Source of the DNA: Thermomicrobiaceae bacterium
GTDB lineage: Bacteria; Chloroflexota; Chloroflexia; Thermomicrobiales; Thermomicrobiaceae
Length of the DNA stretch: 10,527 bases
Direction of reading: 5' to 3'
Assembly: GCA_025966355.1 (NCBI GenBank)
Contig: JAICWZ010000031.1
Span: forward strand, 1 to 10,527
The translations under genes and the position numbers were made by a program. The notes beneath the pieces were generated by a model that was not told the DNA's origin, searched no databases, and was given only the letters and a program-made list of their open reading frames with translations. The first letter of the stretch is position 1; every line of letters begins with the position of its first letter. Below are positions 1-5,849 of this stretch, one piece after another.

Positions 1-1300
1 AGGTCATCAGGTTGAGCGAGGCGAGATTGCACGCGGTATCGTCGAGGAACATGTATTCGGAACACGGATTCGAGGCGTTGATGCGACCGGATGCGGGCAC
101 CGTGTGCCAGTCGTTGATCGTCGTGTCGTACTGCATGCCGGGGTCGGCGCACTGCCAGGCGGCGTCAGCGATCTGGTTCCAGAGGTGGCGCGCCCGCACG
201 GTGCGGATGACGCGGCCATCGGTGCGCCAGCGCAACTCCCATTCCTCGTCGTTCTGGACCGCTTTAATGAAGTCGTCGGTCACGCGCACCGAGTTGTTCG
301 AGTTCTGGCCGGAGACGGTGGCGTAGGCCTCGCCGTTGAAATCGCTCGAATAGCCGGCCGCGATCAGCGCGGCGACCTTGCGCTCTTCTTCGGCCTTCCA
401 GTTAATGAACTTCTCGATGTCGGGGTGATCGATGTCGATCACGACCATTTTGGCGGCGCGGCGGGTCGTGCCGCCGCTCTTAATGGCACCGGCCGCGCGA
501 TCGAAGATCTTGAGGAAGCTCATCATGCCGGAGGAGGTACCGCCGCCGGAGAGCGGCTCGCCCTCGGCGCGCAGGCGCGAGAAGTTGGTGCCCGAGCCGG
601 AGCCGTACTTGAAGACGCGCGCCTCACGCGTCACCAGGTCGAAGATGCCGCCCTCATTGACGAGATCGTCGTTGACCGACTGAATGAAGCAGGCGTGCGG
701 GGTCGGCCGGCTGTAGGCATCGGCCGACTGGACGACCTGGTTGGTGGCCGGATCGACGTAGGTATGTCCCTGGGCTGGTCCGCTGATGCCGTAGGCCCAG
801 TGGAGTCCGGTGTTGAACCACTGCGGTGAGTTCGGCGCCGCCATCTGATGGACGAGCATGTACTTCAGCTCGTCTTCGAAGATCGCGGCGTCTTCATCGG
901 ACGCGAAGTAGCCGTTCTGCTCGCCCCAGAAGCGCCAGGTACCGGCCAGGCGATTGATCACCTGCTTGGCGCTCCGCTCAGAGCCGAGCACCGGCTCGCC
1001 GTGCTCATTTAACAGCGGGTTACCCGCTTCGTCCTTCTGCGGTACGCCTGCCTTGCGGAAATACTTGGAAACCATGATATCGGTGGCGACCTGCGACCAT
1101 TTGGCCGGGATTTCGGCATCCTTCATCTCGAAGACGACCGAACCATCGGGGTTGGTGATGCGCGAGGTGCGGCTGGCCCACTCGATCGTATCGAACGGGT
1201 CCTGCCCTGCGCGAGTGAAATGACGCTGGATGCGGAGTCCGACCGCCTTTCGGTTCTTCACACGGGTTGCCGGCCGCTTGCGCGTATCACGATCGTCCAT
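1..1300 (-). CDS. nrdJ: Adenosylcobalamin-dependent (class II) ribonucleotide reductase, N-terminal 433 codons (partial)
   Basis: Reduces ribonucleotides to deoxyribonucleotides for DNA synthesis, using a cobalamin-generated thiyl radical, so it needs no oxygen and no separate radical subunit. The frame is open from ATG at 1300 to the window edge without a stop. The visible protein carries the class II landmarks: PQWFNTG near residue 150, PHACFIQS with Cys204, the GSGTNFS loop near residue 235, KSGGTTRRAAKM near 280, and NPCSEYMF with Cys413 followed 11 residues later by TACNLASLNL with Cys424. By comparison with Thermotoga NrdJ, Cys413 is the radical cysteine and Cys204/Cys424 the reducible pair. 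The start has AAGGGG (1305-1310 on the complement) four bases upstream. The C-terminal part, including the tail cysteines, is missing because the window ends. It is transcribed alone in this window, divergently from the gene at 1835. Confidence 0.96.
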   Translation of the reverse strand, partial: MDDRDTRKRPATRVKNRKAVGLRIQRHFTRAGQDPFDTIEWASRTSRITNPDGSVVFEMKDAEIPAKWSQVATDIMVSKYFRKAGVPQKDEAGNPLLNEHGEPVLGSERSAKQVINRLAGTWRFWGEQNGYFASDEDAAIFEDELKYMLVHQMAAPNSPQWFNTGLHWAYGISGPAQGHTYVDPATNQVVQSADAYSRPTPHACFIQSVNDDLVNEGGIFDLVTREARVFKYGSGSGTNFSRLRAEGEPLSGGGTSSGMMSFLKIFDRAAGAIKSGGTTRRAAKMVVIDIDHPDIEKFINWKAEEERKVAALIAAGYSSDFNGEAYATVSGQNSNNSVRVTDDFIKAVQNDEEWELRWRTDGRVIRTVRARHLWNQIADAAWQCADPGMQYDTTINDWHTVPASGRINASNPCSEYMFLDDTACNLASLNLMT

Positions 1301-1520
1301 GATGCCCCTTCAATCCCTACAGCTGCTGGTCTTCCATCGTCCGGCTCCGGCGTTGAGCCTGGACCAACCCCTTAGTGGTTCCGACTATCGCAGGCGATAT
1401 GCCAATAACCGACAATAATCCCAATTCGAGTGCGCGCGTTCTTTGCTGGTGTGCGCGTACTGCGTCGTCGGCAATCGTCGTCTACTGTGTCGGACGCGGC
1501 TCGCATCGTGAGGGGTGACT

Positions 1521-1536
1521 CGCGATATCTAGTGCT
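1521..1536 (-). promoter_or_regulatory. NrdR box 2 (downstream of predicted start site)
   Basis: On the minus strand the site reads AGCACTAGATATCGCG and shares the core CACTAGATAT with box 1. The boxes start exactly 32 bp apart, about three helical turns, the spacing typical of paired NrdR sites. This copy falls downstream of the predicted transcription start, so it would be part of the transcribed leader. Confidence 0.72.
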
Positions 1537-1552
1537 TCAGCTCCTACCGAAC

Positions 1553-1568
1553 CGCAATATCTAGTGTA
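1553..1568 (-). promoter_or_regulatory. NrdR box 1 (overlaps nrdJ -10)
   Basis: On the minus strand the site reads TACACTAGATATTGCG, close to the NrdR consensus acaCwAtATaTwGtgt. NrdR is the zinc/ATP-cone repressor of ribonucleotide reductase genes that senses dATP/ATP. The site covers the predicted -10 element, so binding should block RNA polymerase. Its partner copy lies 32 bp away on the same helical face. Confidence 0.78.
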
Positions 1569-1591
1569 GCACCTTGATCACGACCTGTCTA
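1563..1591 (-). promoter_or_regulatory. Sigma70-type promoter of nrdJ
   Basis: Read on the minus strand, TAGACA (1586-1591) is followed after exactly 17 bases by TACACT (1563-1568). These match the TTGACA and TATAAT consensus at five and four of six positions. The -10 hexamer lies inside the upstream NrdR box, the usual placement for NrdR repression. Transcription would begin near 1555, giving nrdJ a 5' leader of about 250 bases. Confidence 0.6.
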
Positions 1592-1800
1592 GCAGTTGCC
1601 AATATGTCACGAGTTGCTGCGAACATCTGATCTGTACGTACAACTCATACGAGTGTATCGGGGCTAATCGCGGAATGCAAGCCCTCGCGCCGGGCGAATT
1701 GGACTGTGCATTTAAGTCAGAAGATGGCTTTGCAGCGGCCCTCGAATTGCCGGTCAAGTGGCCCTGTGCGGCGGCCGTCATTCGGCTATGATGCGAACAT

Positions 1801-1814
1801 GCGTACGAGTACGC
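1801..1814. repeat. Short perfect inverted repeat before the gene at 1835
   Basis: GCGTAC and GTACGC flank a two-base centre. The palindrome sits about 20 bases upstream of the start codon at 1835, just before its Shine-Dalgarno. It could be a small operator or mean nothing; the sequence alone does not decide. Confidence 0.35.
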
Positions 1815-1834
1815 GTTGATTGAGAGGAGCCTCC

Positions 1835-2353
1835 ATGACGACGAACACCGGCGCGCTCGCGCTCGAACAGCTCGGCAACGTGCCCGAGAGTTACCGCCAT
1901 GCCTGGCGTGTCGCCGAACCGCATGAACCGATCGTGCTCCCGCAGCGCATCTTCAAGTGGTATCACGTGCATCTCGACGGCGTGGCCGTGCCGGACGCGA
2001 TGGATGCCAAGGCGCGAGCGCTGCTCACGGCGGATGCGACTTCCGGCCAGTGGCAGACGGAATACGGTCTGGATTTCGCGTTGTTGCACCTCAGCACGGC
2101 AACTGCGTTTCTGATCGCCGGCACCTGGCGCGGGCATCAAGAGATGTGGGAGCGTGTCTACGTCAAGGATCTGGCGACGGGCGAACCGTTTGCTCTGGTG
2201 CAGCGCGAAGGCGAGGACTGGCCGGGCGCCTGTGTCTGGGAGCTGGGCGTCATCTGCCACGAGCGGATGGCCTGGCATCGTTATCTCTTCACCCCGCGTC
2301 GTGAAGAAGACAAGCGTGCCTGGCTGGCGGACACCTATACCGGCCGCGTCTGA
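1835..2353 (+). CDS. Uncharacterised soluble protein, 172 aa
   Basis: I do not recognise a named family. The ATG at 1835 is chosen because GAGAGGAG (1822-1829) sits five bases upstream; an in-frame TTG at 1820 falls before that site. The protein has no signal peptide and no membrane segment. It is rich in aromatic and histidine residues, with clusters KWYHVHLDG (residues 41-49), RGHQEMWERVYVKD (99-112) and CHERMAWHRYLFTPR (141-155), consistent with a compact alpha/beta fold. Cys133, Cys141 and several histidines could bind a metal, but no known motif is present. The coding frame is clean and codon use is GC-rich like its neighbours, so a real gene is likely. The large opposite-strand frame over 1778-2395 is best explained as its shadow. 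Confidence 0.8.
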   Translation: MTTNTGALALEQLGNVPESYRHAWRVAEPHEPIVLPQRIFKWYHVHLDGVAVPDAMDAKARALLTADATSGQWQTEYGLDFALLHLSTATAFLIAGTWRGHQEMWERVYVKDLATGEPFALVQREGEDWPGACVWELGVICHERMAWHRYLFTPRREEDKRAWLADTYTGRV

Positions 2354-2503
2354 TCGCTCGTCCTGCCTCCGAAGAGGACGAAGGTCATATGTCATCCGGC
2401 GCCGATCGGGGCTACAACCAGGTTGGTAGCGTTCACACGGCGGTGGTCATTGCGGATTAATCGCTCAGCACCGCTTTGAACTGGTTCAGTCTCGCTCGTC
2501 CTG
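2354..2503. repeat. 12-bp direct repeat TCGCTCGTCCTG flanking an intergenic gap
   Basis: The same 12 bases occur at 2354-2365, directly after the stop of the first small gene, and at 2492-2503, directly before the Shine-Dalgarno of the second. The gap between them (163 bases gene to gene) holds no coding frame that I can support. The repeat may be chance, a relic of local duplication, or a pair of regulatory sites. Confidence 0.5.
2358..2381 (+). terminator. Weak hairpin downstream of the gene at 1835
   Basis: TCGTCCT (2358-2364) pairs perfectly with AGGACGA (2375-2381) around a ten-base loop, starting four bases after the stop codon. There is no U-tract, so it may be a transcript-end or processing structure rather than a true intrinsic terminator. 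Confidence 0.3.
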
Positions 2504-2516
2504 AGAGGAGATTCGG

Positions 2517-2735
2517 TTGACTGTGGTACTCAACGAACGGATTGGCCGAATCACGTCGGATGACCTGGAAGTCGAGGGGCTCACGGAGCGCGAGATGGCG
2601 CGCTTGCTGCGGCTGCGCGATCACTATCCATACAGCGAGTTCGCCGGCTCCAGCCATGAATGGAACCGTCTCCTCTTCCTCAAATGGCTGCACCAGCGCG
2701 GCCGGCTCCAGCAAAGCAAGCTGCAGAGCTGGTAA
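2517..2735 (+). CDS. Uncharacterised small protein, 72 aa
   Basis: The start is TTG at 2517, supported by GAGAGGAG (2503-2510) six bases upstream, the same eight-base ribosome site that precedes the gene at 1835. A GTG two codons later is the alternative. The protein is charged, mostly helical and soluble: an N-terminal segment with NERIGRITSDDLEVEGLT, then TEREMARLLRLRDHY, then HEWNRLLFLKWLHQRGRL and a short tail ending in Trp. I do not recognise a family. The basic, helical C-terminal half could contact nucleic acid or a protein partner, but that is only a guess. A terminator-like hairpin follows immediately. Confidence 0.68.
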   Translation: MTVVLNERIGRITSDDLEVEGLTEREMARLLRLRDHYPYSEFAGSSHEWNRLLFLKWLHQRGRLQQSKLQSW

Positions 2736-2737
2736 GC

Positions 2738-2767
2738 GCGCGGCGCCGCGCACATTCATTTATTTTC
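2738..2767 (+). terminator. Probable intrinsic terminator after the 72-aa gene
   Basis: A GC-only palindrome GCGCG-GCGC-CGCGC (2738-2751) begins two bases after the stop codon and is followed by a T-rich stretch, TTCATTTATTTT (2756-2767). The stem is short (five pairs, extendable), but its composition and position fit a rho-independent terminator for the plus strand. Confidence 0.55.
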
Positions 2768-2783
2768 CCTGGCACGACATCGA

Positions 2784-2789
2784 TACAAT
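2784..2789 (+). promoter_or_regulatory. Possible -10 element upstream of the S41 peptidase gene
   Basis: TACAAT matches the -10 consensus at five of six positions and lies in the 164-base gap after the terminator. The matching -35 region is only T-rich (around 2760-2766) without a recognisable hexamer, so the call is weak. It would give a leader of about 105 bases. Confidence 0.25.
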
Positions 2790-2899
2790 CTCGGGTGTCA
2801 GTCGTTGGCGAACCTGTGGGCAGGAGCCCATAGATTTGTCATTGTCGTAAAGGAAGCACGAGCGGCTGGATCTCTCGTAACACAAATGAGCGCTGAATC

Positions 2900-4021
2900 A
2901 TGCGAAACTCCCGGATCGTTGGTCTCCTGCTTCTGGCAACACTCGTACTGTCGAGCTGTTCTTTGTCCAAGGGTGTCCCGGTCTCGACACTGATGCCTGC
3001 CCGCTCACCGAGTGTCCCGGTCTCGACGCCGACCCCCGCTTTCTCACCAAGCGCCACCGCTGCGACGCCGACCCCCACCATGTCACCAGTGGCACGGTCG
3101 TATCTCACCACGGCGTTGGATGATATCCAACAGCATGCACTCGATAGCCAGGACATGAATTGGCCTCAGCTACGCCAGCAGGTCTTCACGCTGGCGCAGG
3201 GGGCGCAATCCACGAGTGATACCTATACCGCGATCCGCTATGCTCTCCAACTGGCGGGTACACAGCATAGCCTCCTGTATGCGCCAAACGACGTTCCCAC
3301 CAATGGGCCAGAGGGAACGCTGGCTCCCGATGAAGTCCCCCAGGGACAACACCTGGCGTCCGGAATTGGCTACCTCAAACTCCCGCATGTTTTCGGGTCA
3401 GGGGCGGGATTCCAGCAGGCCGCCCAGCACTACGGGGTGCTGGCACAGCAGGCGATCCGTCAAGCTGATCAGGCGGGGACATGTGGTTGGATTGTGGATC
3501 TGCGCGGCAATTTCGGCGGAGATATGTGGCCAATGCTCGTCGGAGTTGGACCCATCTTAGGGGCGGGAACCGCCGGATCGTTTGTCTTTCCCAACGGCAC
3601 GAAGCAGTCATTCAGCTACGCGAATGGGCAAGCACAACTGGATGGAGTCACGCAGGAAGGCGTTCCACACCCGTACCAGCTGCAGCAACCATCCCCTCCG
3701 GTTGCCGTCTTGACGGACGGGAACACCGAGAGTTCTGGTGAGGCGATGGTGGTGGCCTTCCGGGGACGCCCGGACACCCAGAGCTTCGGCATGCCGACCG
3801 CTGGGGACCCGACGGTCAACCAGGACATCGTCCTCAGCGATGGAGCGCTCATGCTGTTGACGGAAGCCGTCGACGCGGATCGAACCGGTCAGACGTACCG
3901 CCGACCGATTCAGCCCGATCATTTGATTTACTTCACGCAGGACCAGGTTGGCAGCGCCGGAGATCCGGTGATGAAGGCTGCGGCAAGCTGGCTCCAACTT
4001 CAGCCATCGTGCCAGAAGTAG
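2900..4021 (+). CDS. Secreted lipoprotein S41-family (Ser-His type) peptidase
   Basis: A 373-residue exported peptidase, probably anchored by lipid on the outer face of the membrane. Residues 1-20 form a lipoprotein signal: MRNSR, a hydrophobic core, and a lipobox ending LSSC with the lipidated Cys20. Residues 26-64 are three Ser/Thr/Pro-rich 13-residue repeats that act as a tether. The catalytic domain runs from about 65 to 345 and shows S41 hallmarks: the strand IGYLKL (156-161), DLRGNFGG (200-207), and TESSGEAM (276-283) with Ser279 as likely nucleophile. No lysine replaces the CtpA general base; instead His123 in GTQHSLLY fits the Ser-His dyad described for the nisin-resistance protein NSR, whose TASSAEM motif resembles this one. 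There is no PDZ domain. No strong Shine-Dalgarno precedes ATG 2900. The substrate is unknown. It stands alone, with a 254-base gap before the stressosome operon. Confidence 0.88.
   Translation: MRNSRIVGLLLLATLVLSSCSLSKGVPVSTLMPARSPSVPVSTPTPAFSPSATAATPTPTMSPVARSYLTTALDDIQQHALDSQDMNWPQLRQQVFTLAQGAQSTSDTYTAIRYALQLAGTQHSLLYAPNDVPTNGPEGTLAPDEVPQGQHLASGIGYLKLPHVFGSGAGFQQAAQHYGVLAQQAIRQADQAGTCGWIVDLRGNFGGDMWPMLVGVGPILGAGTAGSFVFPNGTKQSFSYANGQAQLDGVTQEGVPHPYQLQQPSPPVAVLTDGNTESSGEAMVVAFRGRPDTQSFGMPTAGDPTVNQDIVLSDGALMLLTEAVDADRTGQTYRRPIQPDHLIYFTQDQVGSAGDPVMKAAASWLQLQPSCQK
2975..3091 (+). repeat. Three tandem 39-bp repeats encoding a 13-residue Pro/Ser/Thr linker
   Basis: Units are 2975-3013, 3014-3052 and 3053-3091, encoding VPVSTLMPARSPS, VPVSTPTPAFSPS and ATAATPTPTMSPV. 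Units 1 and 2 share a stretch of identical DNA (GTCCCGGTCTCGAC) and units 2 and 3 share GACGCCGACCCCC, so they arose by duplication within the gene. They form the spacer between the lipid anchor and the peptidase domain and may vary in copy number between strains. Confidence 0.85.
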
Positions 4022-4105
4022 TGCAGTACGTATCCCTGGACCTGCTTTCGAGCGAGAACGGTCCTGTATGATGTCGTGCATCATGAACGTACAGATACAC
4101 GACCT

Positions 4106-4135
4106 TTGGACGACCGCTTCGGTTTACCGTATCGT
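4106..4135 (+). promoter_or_regulatory. Candidate promoter for the stressosome operon
   Basis: TTGGAC (4106-4111) and TATCGT (4130-4135) are 18 bases apart and match consensus at four of six positions each. An alternative -10, TATGAT, sits at 4211-4216 just beyond the right arm of the inverted repeat, but its -35 position holds no recognisable hexamer. With the first promoter the inverted repeat would be transcribed; with the second, its right arm would overlie the -35/spacer region. Either is tentative. Confidence 0.3.
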
Positions 4136-4147
4136 GGGCTGCACATG

Positions 4148-4204
4148 CTGGACATGCCGATATCTGCTGACGAGGCTGCAAGCTGGAATCATCGGCATGT
4201 CCAG
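4148..4204. repeat. 14-bp perfect inverted repeat upstream of the stressosome operon
   Basis: CTGGACATGCCGAT (4148-4161) and ATCGGCATGTCCAG (4191-4204) are exact reverse complements separated by 29 bases. Each arm contains a near-palindromic GGACATGCC/GGCATGTCC core, with core centres 43 bp apart (about four helical turns). A further CATG copy, GCACATGCT (4141-4149), precedes the left arm. It lies 72-128 bases upstream of the first operon gene. It could be a paired operator for a dimeric regulator or, if transcription starts upstream, a stable RNA hairpin in the leader. No T-tract follows, so it is not a standard terminator. Confidence 0.7.
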
Positions 4205-4275
4205 AACGGTTATGATGATGTGGGCAGCACGGCCACTTCAGCATACAGATTTCTCGTGAGATCGCAGGGAGTTGA

Positions 4276-5349
4276 ATGGAACGCGAAGATGACTCGATCG
4301 CCGCATACGCGGCCGCGCTCGACGACTATATCGAAACGCGAAGCGAATCATCGTTATTTCGTGCCTCACTGCTAAGCCAGCATTTTGTCGAGTCCGGTTT
4401 CGGGCCGGATGACATCATCGCGCTCCATTTTGAATCGCTGGAGACGATGCTTCCGCGGATGTCGGCGCGCGAGCAAAGCCGCGCGGTCGGTGCCGCTCAC
4501 CAATTCCTCCTCGAAGTCATGATCGCCTACGGCGTGAAATACAAAGAATACCTTGAACTCAAACTCCGCGAGAGTATTCGCGAGGCGGAAACACGAGCAG
4601 AGATGGAACGGGAGCGCGTTCTGGAACTGGAACATGCGGAGCAGGAGAAAGCCGATCTTCTGGCGGGGATCGCGCATGAACTGCGAACGCCGCTCACGGC
4701 GGCCCGCGGCAATTTGGATCTCGCGGTTCGTTCGCTGCGCCGAGGGAAAACGGATCGCTTGGTTCCGTTACTCGGGTCAACCCGCGAGGCACTGGATCGA
4801 CTGTCACGCTTGACCGCCGATCTGGTGCAAGTCAGCCGTGGAGACACGCTCCATCTCGACCGTGAACGGGTCGATCTCTGCGCCGTGGTCAGCCAGGCGT
4901 GCACCTGGGTCCAGCCCTCCGCGAGCAGCAAGGGCGTGCAGCTGATGACTGCCCCTTTGGATGAAGCCATTCTTCTTGAAGGCAACGCCGATGCATTGCT
5001 CAGTGTCTTTGGCAACCTGCTCTCAAACGCGGTGCGCTACACCTCGCCTGGTGGCTCGGTTCGTGTGCAGTATGGCCGGACGGCCGATGAAGTCTGGGTT
5101 GAAGTTCGGGATACCGGCATCGGTATTCCGCCCGACATTCAAAGCAAGATCTTCGATCGCTTTTATCGGAGCGCCGATGCACGAGCGATGGATGCACAAG
5201 GATTGGGACTTGGACTGACCCTGGTCCAGCAGATTGTGAATGCACATGAGGGCCGTATCGAACTCGAAAGCGATCCGGGGAAGGGGAGTCGCTTTCGCGT
5301 GATCTTACCGTTTCAGGTGGATGGACGATCAGCAGGAGGAGAAGCGTGA
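4276..5349 (+). CDS. Histidine kinase with RsbU N-terminal (RsbT-binding) domain
   Basis: A soluble 357-residue sensor kinase without membrane segments. Residues about 8-92 match the RsbU N-terminal domain: a helical bundle with SLFRASLLSQHFVESG, GPDDIIALHFESLETMLP and QFLLEVMIAYGVKYKEY, very like B. subtilis RsbU (PPEEIISIH, FLIEVMIGYG). Residues 93-128 form a charged coiled coil. HisKA follows with the H-box IAHELRTPL, phospho-acceptor His134, then HATPase_c with N-box FGNLLSNAVRYT (Asn251), G1 DTGIGIP (279-285), F-box FDRFYR and G2 GLGLGL (309-314), so it looks catalytically complete. In RsbU this N-terminal domain receives RsbT; here it replaces the PP2C output with a kinase. It heads the operon that also encodes RsbT, which suggests RsbT controls this kinase (inference). 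AGGGAG (4266-4271) precedes ATG 4276. No response regulator lies nearby. Confidence 0.92.
   Translation: MEREDDSIAAYAAALDDYIETRSESSLFRASLLSQHFVESGFGPDDIIALHFESLETMLPRMSAREQSRAVGAAHQFLLEVMIAYGVKYKEYLELKLRESIREAETRAEMERERVLELEHAEQEKADLLAGIAHELRTPLTAARGNLDLAVRSLRRGKTDRLVPLLGSTREALDRLSRLTADLVQVSRGDTLHLDRERVDLCAVVSQACTWVQPSASSKGVQLMTAPLDEAILLEGNADALLSVFGNLLSNAVRYTSPGGSVRVQYGRTADEVWVEVRDTGIGIPPDIQSKIFDRFYRSADARAMDAQGLGLGLTLVQQIVNAHEGRIELESDPGKGSRFRVILPFQVDGRSAGGEA
5334..5341 (+). promoter_or_regulatory. Shine-Dalgarno deciding the start of the RsbR-type gene
   Basis: AGGAGGAG lies seven bases before ATG 5349 but only four before the in-frame GTG 5346. The spacing favours ATG 5349, whose A is also the last base of the upstream TGA, giving a translationally coupled TGATG junction. 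Confidence 0.7.
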
Positions 5350-5849
5350 TGAGCGCGAGTCATGATGCACTGCCCGAGCGCGAGCGGCAGGCGCGCACCC
5401 TCGAAGAGCAACGGCGGACGATTCTTGAGCTCCAGACACCGGTCATTCAGGTGTGGGAAGGCATCCTCGCGCTTCCAATCGTCGGGAGCGTCGACACGGC
5501 GCGTTCTCAGGAAATGAATGAGGCGCTGCTGCAGAAGATCGTCGATACCGGCGCGGAGATCGTGATTCTCGATATCACGGGCGTTCCGGTGATTGATACC
5601 GCCGTCGCCAAGCATCTGCTCGAGACGGTGACGGCCTCGCGCCTGCTCGGTGCTGAAGTCTTGATTGTCGGGCTCTCTGCCCGTATGGCGATGACGTTGG
5701 TGCATCTCGGTCTGGATCTGTCCGGGGTGATGACGCGAACGACGCTGGCCAAGGGCTTGCAACTTGCGTTTGGACGGCTTGGGCTCGAGGTGGTTCGTCG
5801 ACGTGGTGCGGGCCCCGTCAGTCTGGCGACCGATGACCTGGAGGTTTAG
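5349..5849 (+). CDS. rsbR: RsbR-type STAS protein lacking the N-terminal sensor domain
   Basis: Scaffold and co-antagonist of the stressosome; with RsbS it holds the kinase RsbT until stress. The 166-residue protein has a charged helix (residues 7-28) joined to one STAS domain. The signature TPVIQVWEGILALPIVGSVD (30-49), then VILDITGVPVIDTAVA (72-87) and GAEVLIVGLSARMAMTLVHLG (101-121), is characteristic of RsbR paralogues. Thr84 in IDT aligns with the conserved phosphothreonine (Thr171 in B. subtilis RsbRA); Thr116 is the likely counterpart of its second site. B. subtilis RsbR proteins carry about 130-150 residues of globin-like sensor before STAS, and this one has almost none, so sensing must come from another subunit or another RsbR elsewhere. 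It overlaps the kinase gene by one base and abuts rsbS. Confidence 0.9.
   Translation: MSASHDALPERERQARTLEEQRRTILELQTPVIQVWEGILALPIVGSVDTARSQEMNEALLQKIVDTGAEIVILDITGVPVIDTAVAKHLLETVTASRLLGAEVLIVGLSARMAMTLVHLGLDLSGVMTRTTLAKGLQLAFGRLGLEVVRRRGAGPVSLATDDLEV

Larger units (their letters stand above)
1301..1834. other. Divergent intergenic region between nrdJ and the gene at 1835
   Basis: No convincing gene lies here. The nrdJ promoter and its two NrdR boxes occupy 1521-1591, which leaves nrdJ a leader of about 250 bases. I looked for a cobalamin riboswitch in that leader (the B12-box and the conserved GCCACTG core) and did not find one. A second, weaker promoter-like pair on the minus strand, TTGGGA (1419-1424) and CATATC (1396-1401) with a 17-base spacer, lies closer to nrdJ and overlaps a small palindrome, TATCGC-AG-GCGATA (1386-1399). 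The palindromes TGTACGTACA (1633-1642) and GCGTAC-GA-GTACGC (1801-1814) are unassigned. A TATGAT hexamer at 1787-1792 could be the -10 of the plus-strand gene, but no good -35 accompanies it. Confidence 0.6.

Noticed and set aside
104..829. 241-codon plus-strand frame opposite nrdJ
   Set aside because: It runs antisense to a perfectly conserved class II reductase and has a repetitive Arg/Ala/Gly-rich product; it is a shadow of GC-rich codon use.
1301..1555. Cobalamin riboswitch in the nrdJ leader
   Set aside because: I looked for the B12-box and the conserved GCCACTG core on the minus strand and found neither.
1778..2395. 205-codon minus-strand frame opposite the 172-aa protein
   Set aside because: The plus-strand frame has a strong Shine-Dalgarno and a more natural composition; the minus frame is Arg/His/Gln-rich and extends across both intergenic sides.
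2432..2460. Promoter TTCACA-17-GATTAA before the 72-aa gene
   Set aside because: Only about three of six positions match in the -10 element; too weak to report as a feature.
4191..4217. Intrinsic terminator formed by the 14-bp inverted repeat
   Set aside because: A 29-base loop and no T-tract on either strand argue against a rho-independent terminator.
4068..4259. 63-codon frame between the S41 gene and the kinase gene
   Set aside because: It has no ribosome site, a Cys/Trp/Met-rich implausible product, and covers the inverted repeat; non-coding regulatory DNA is the better reading.
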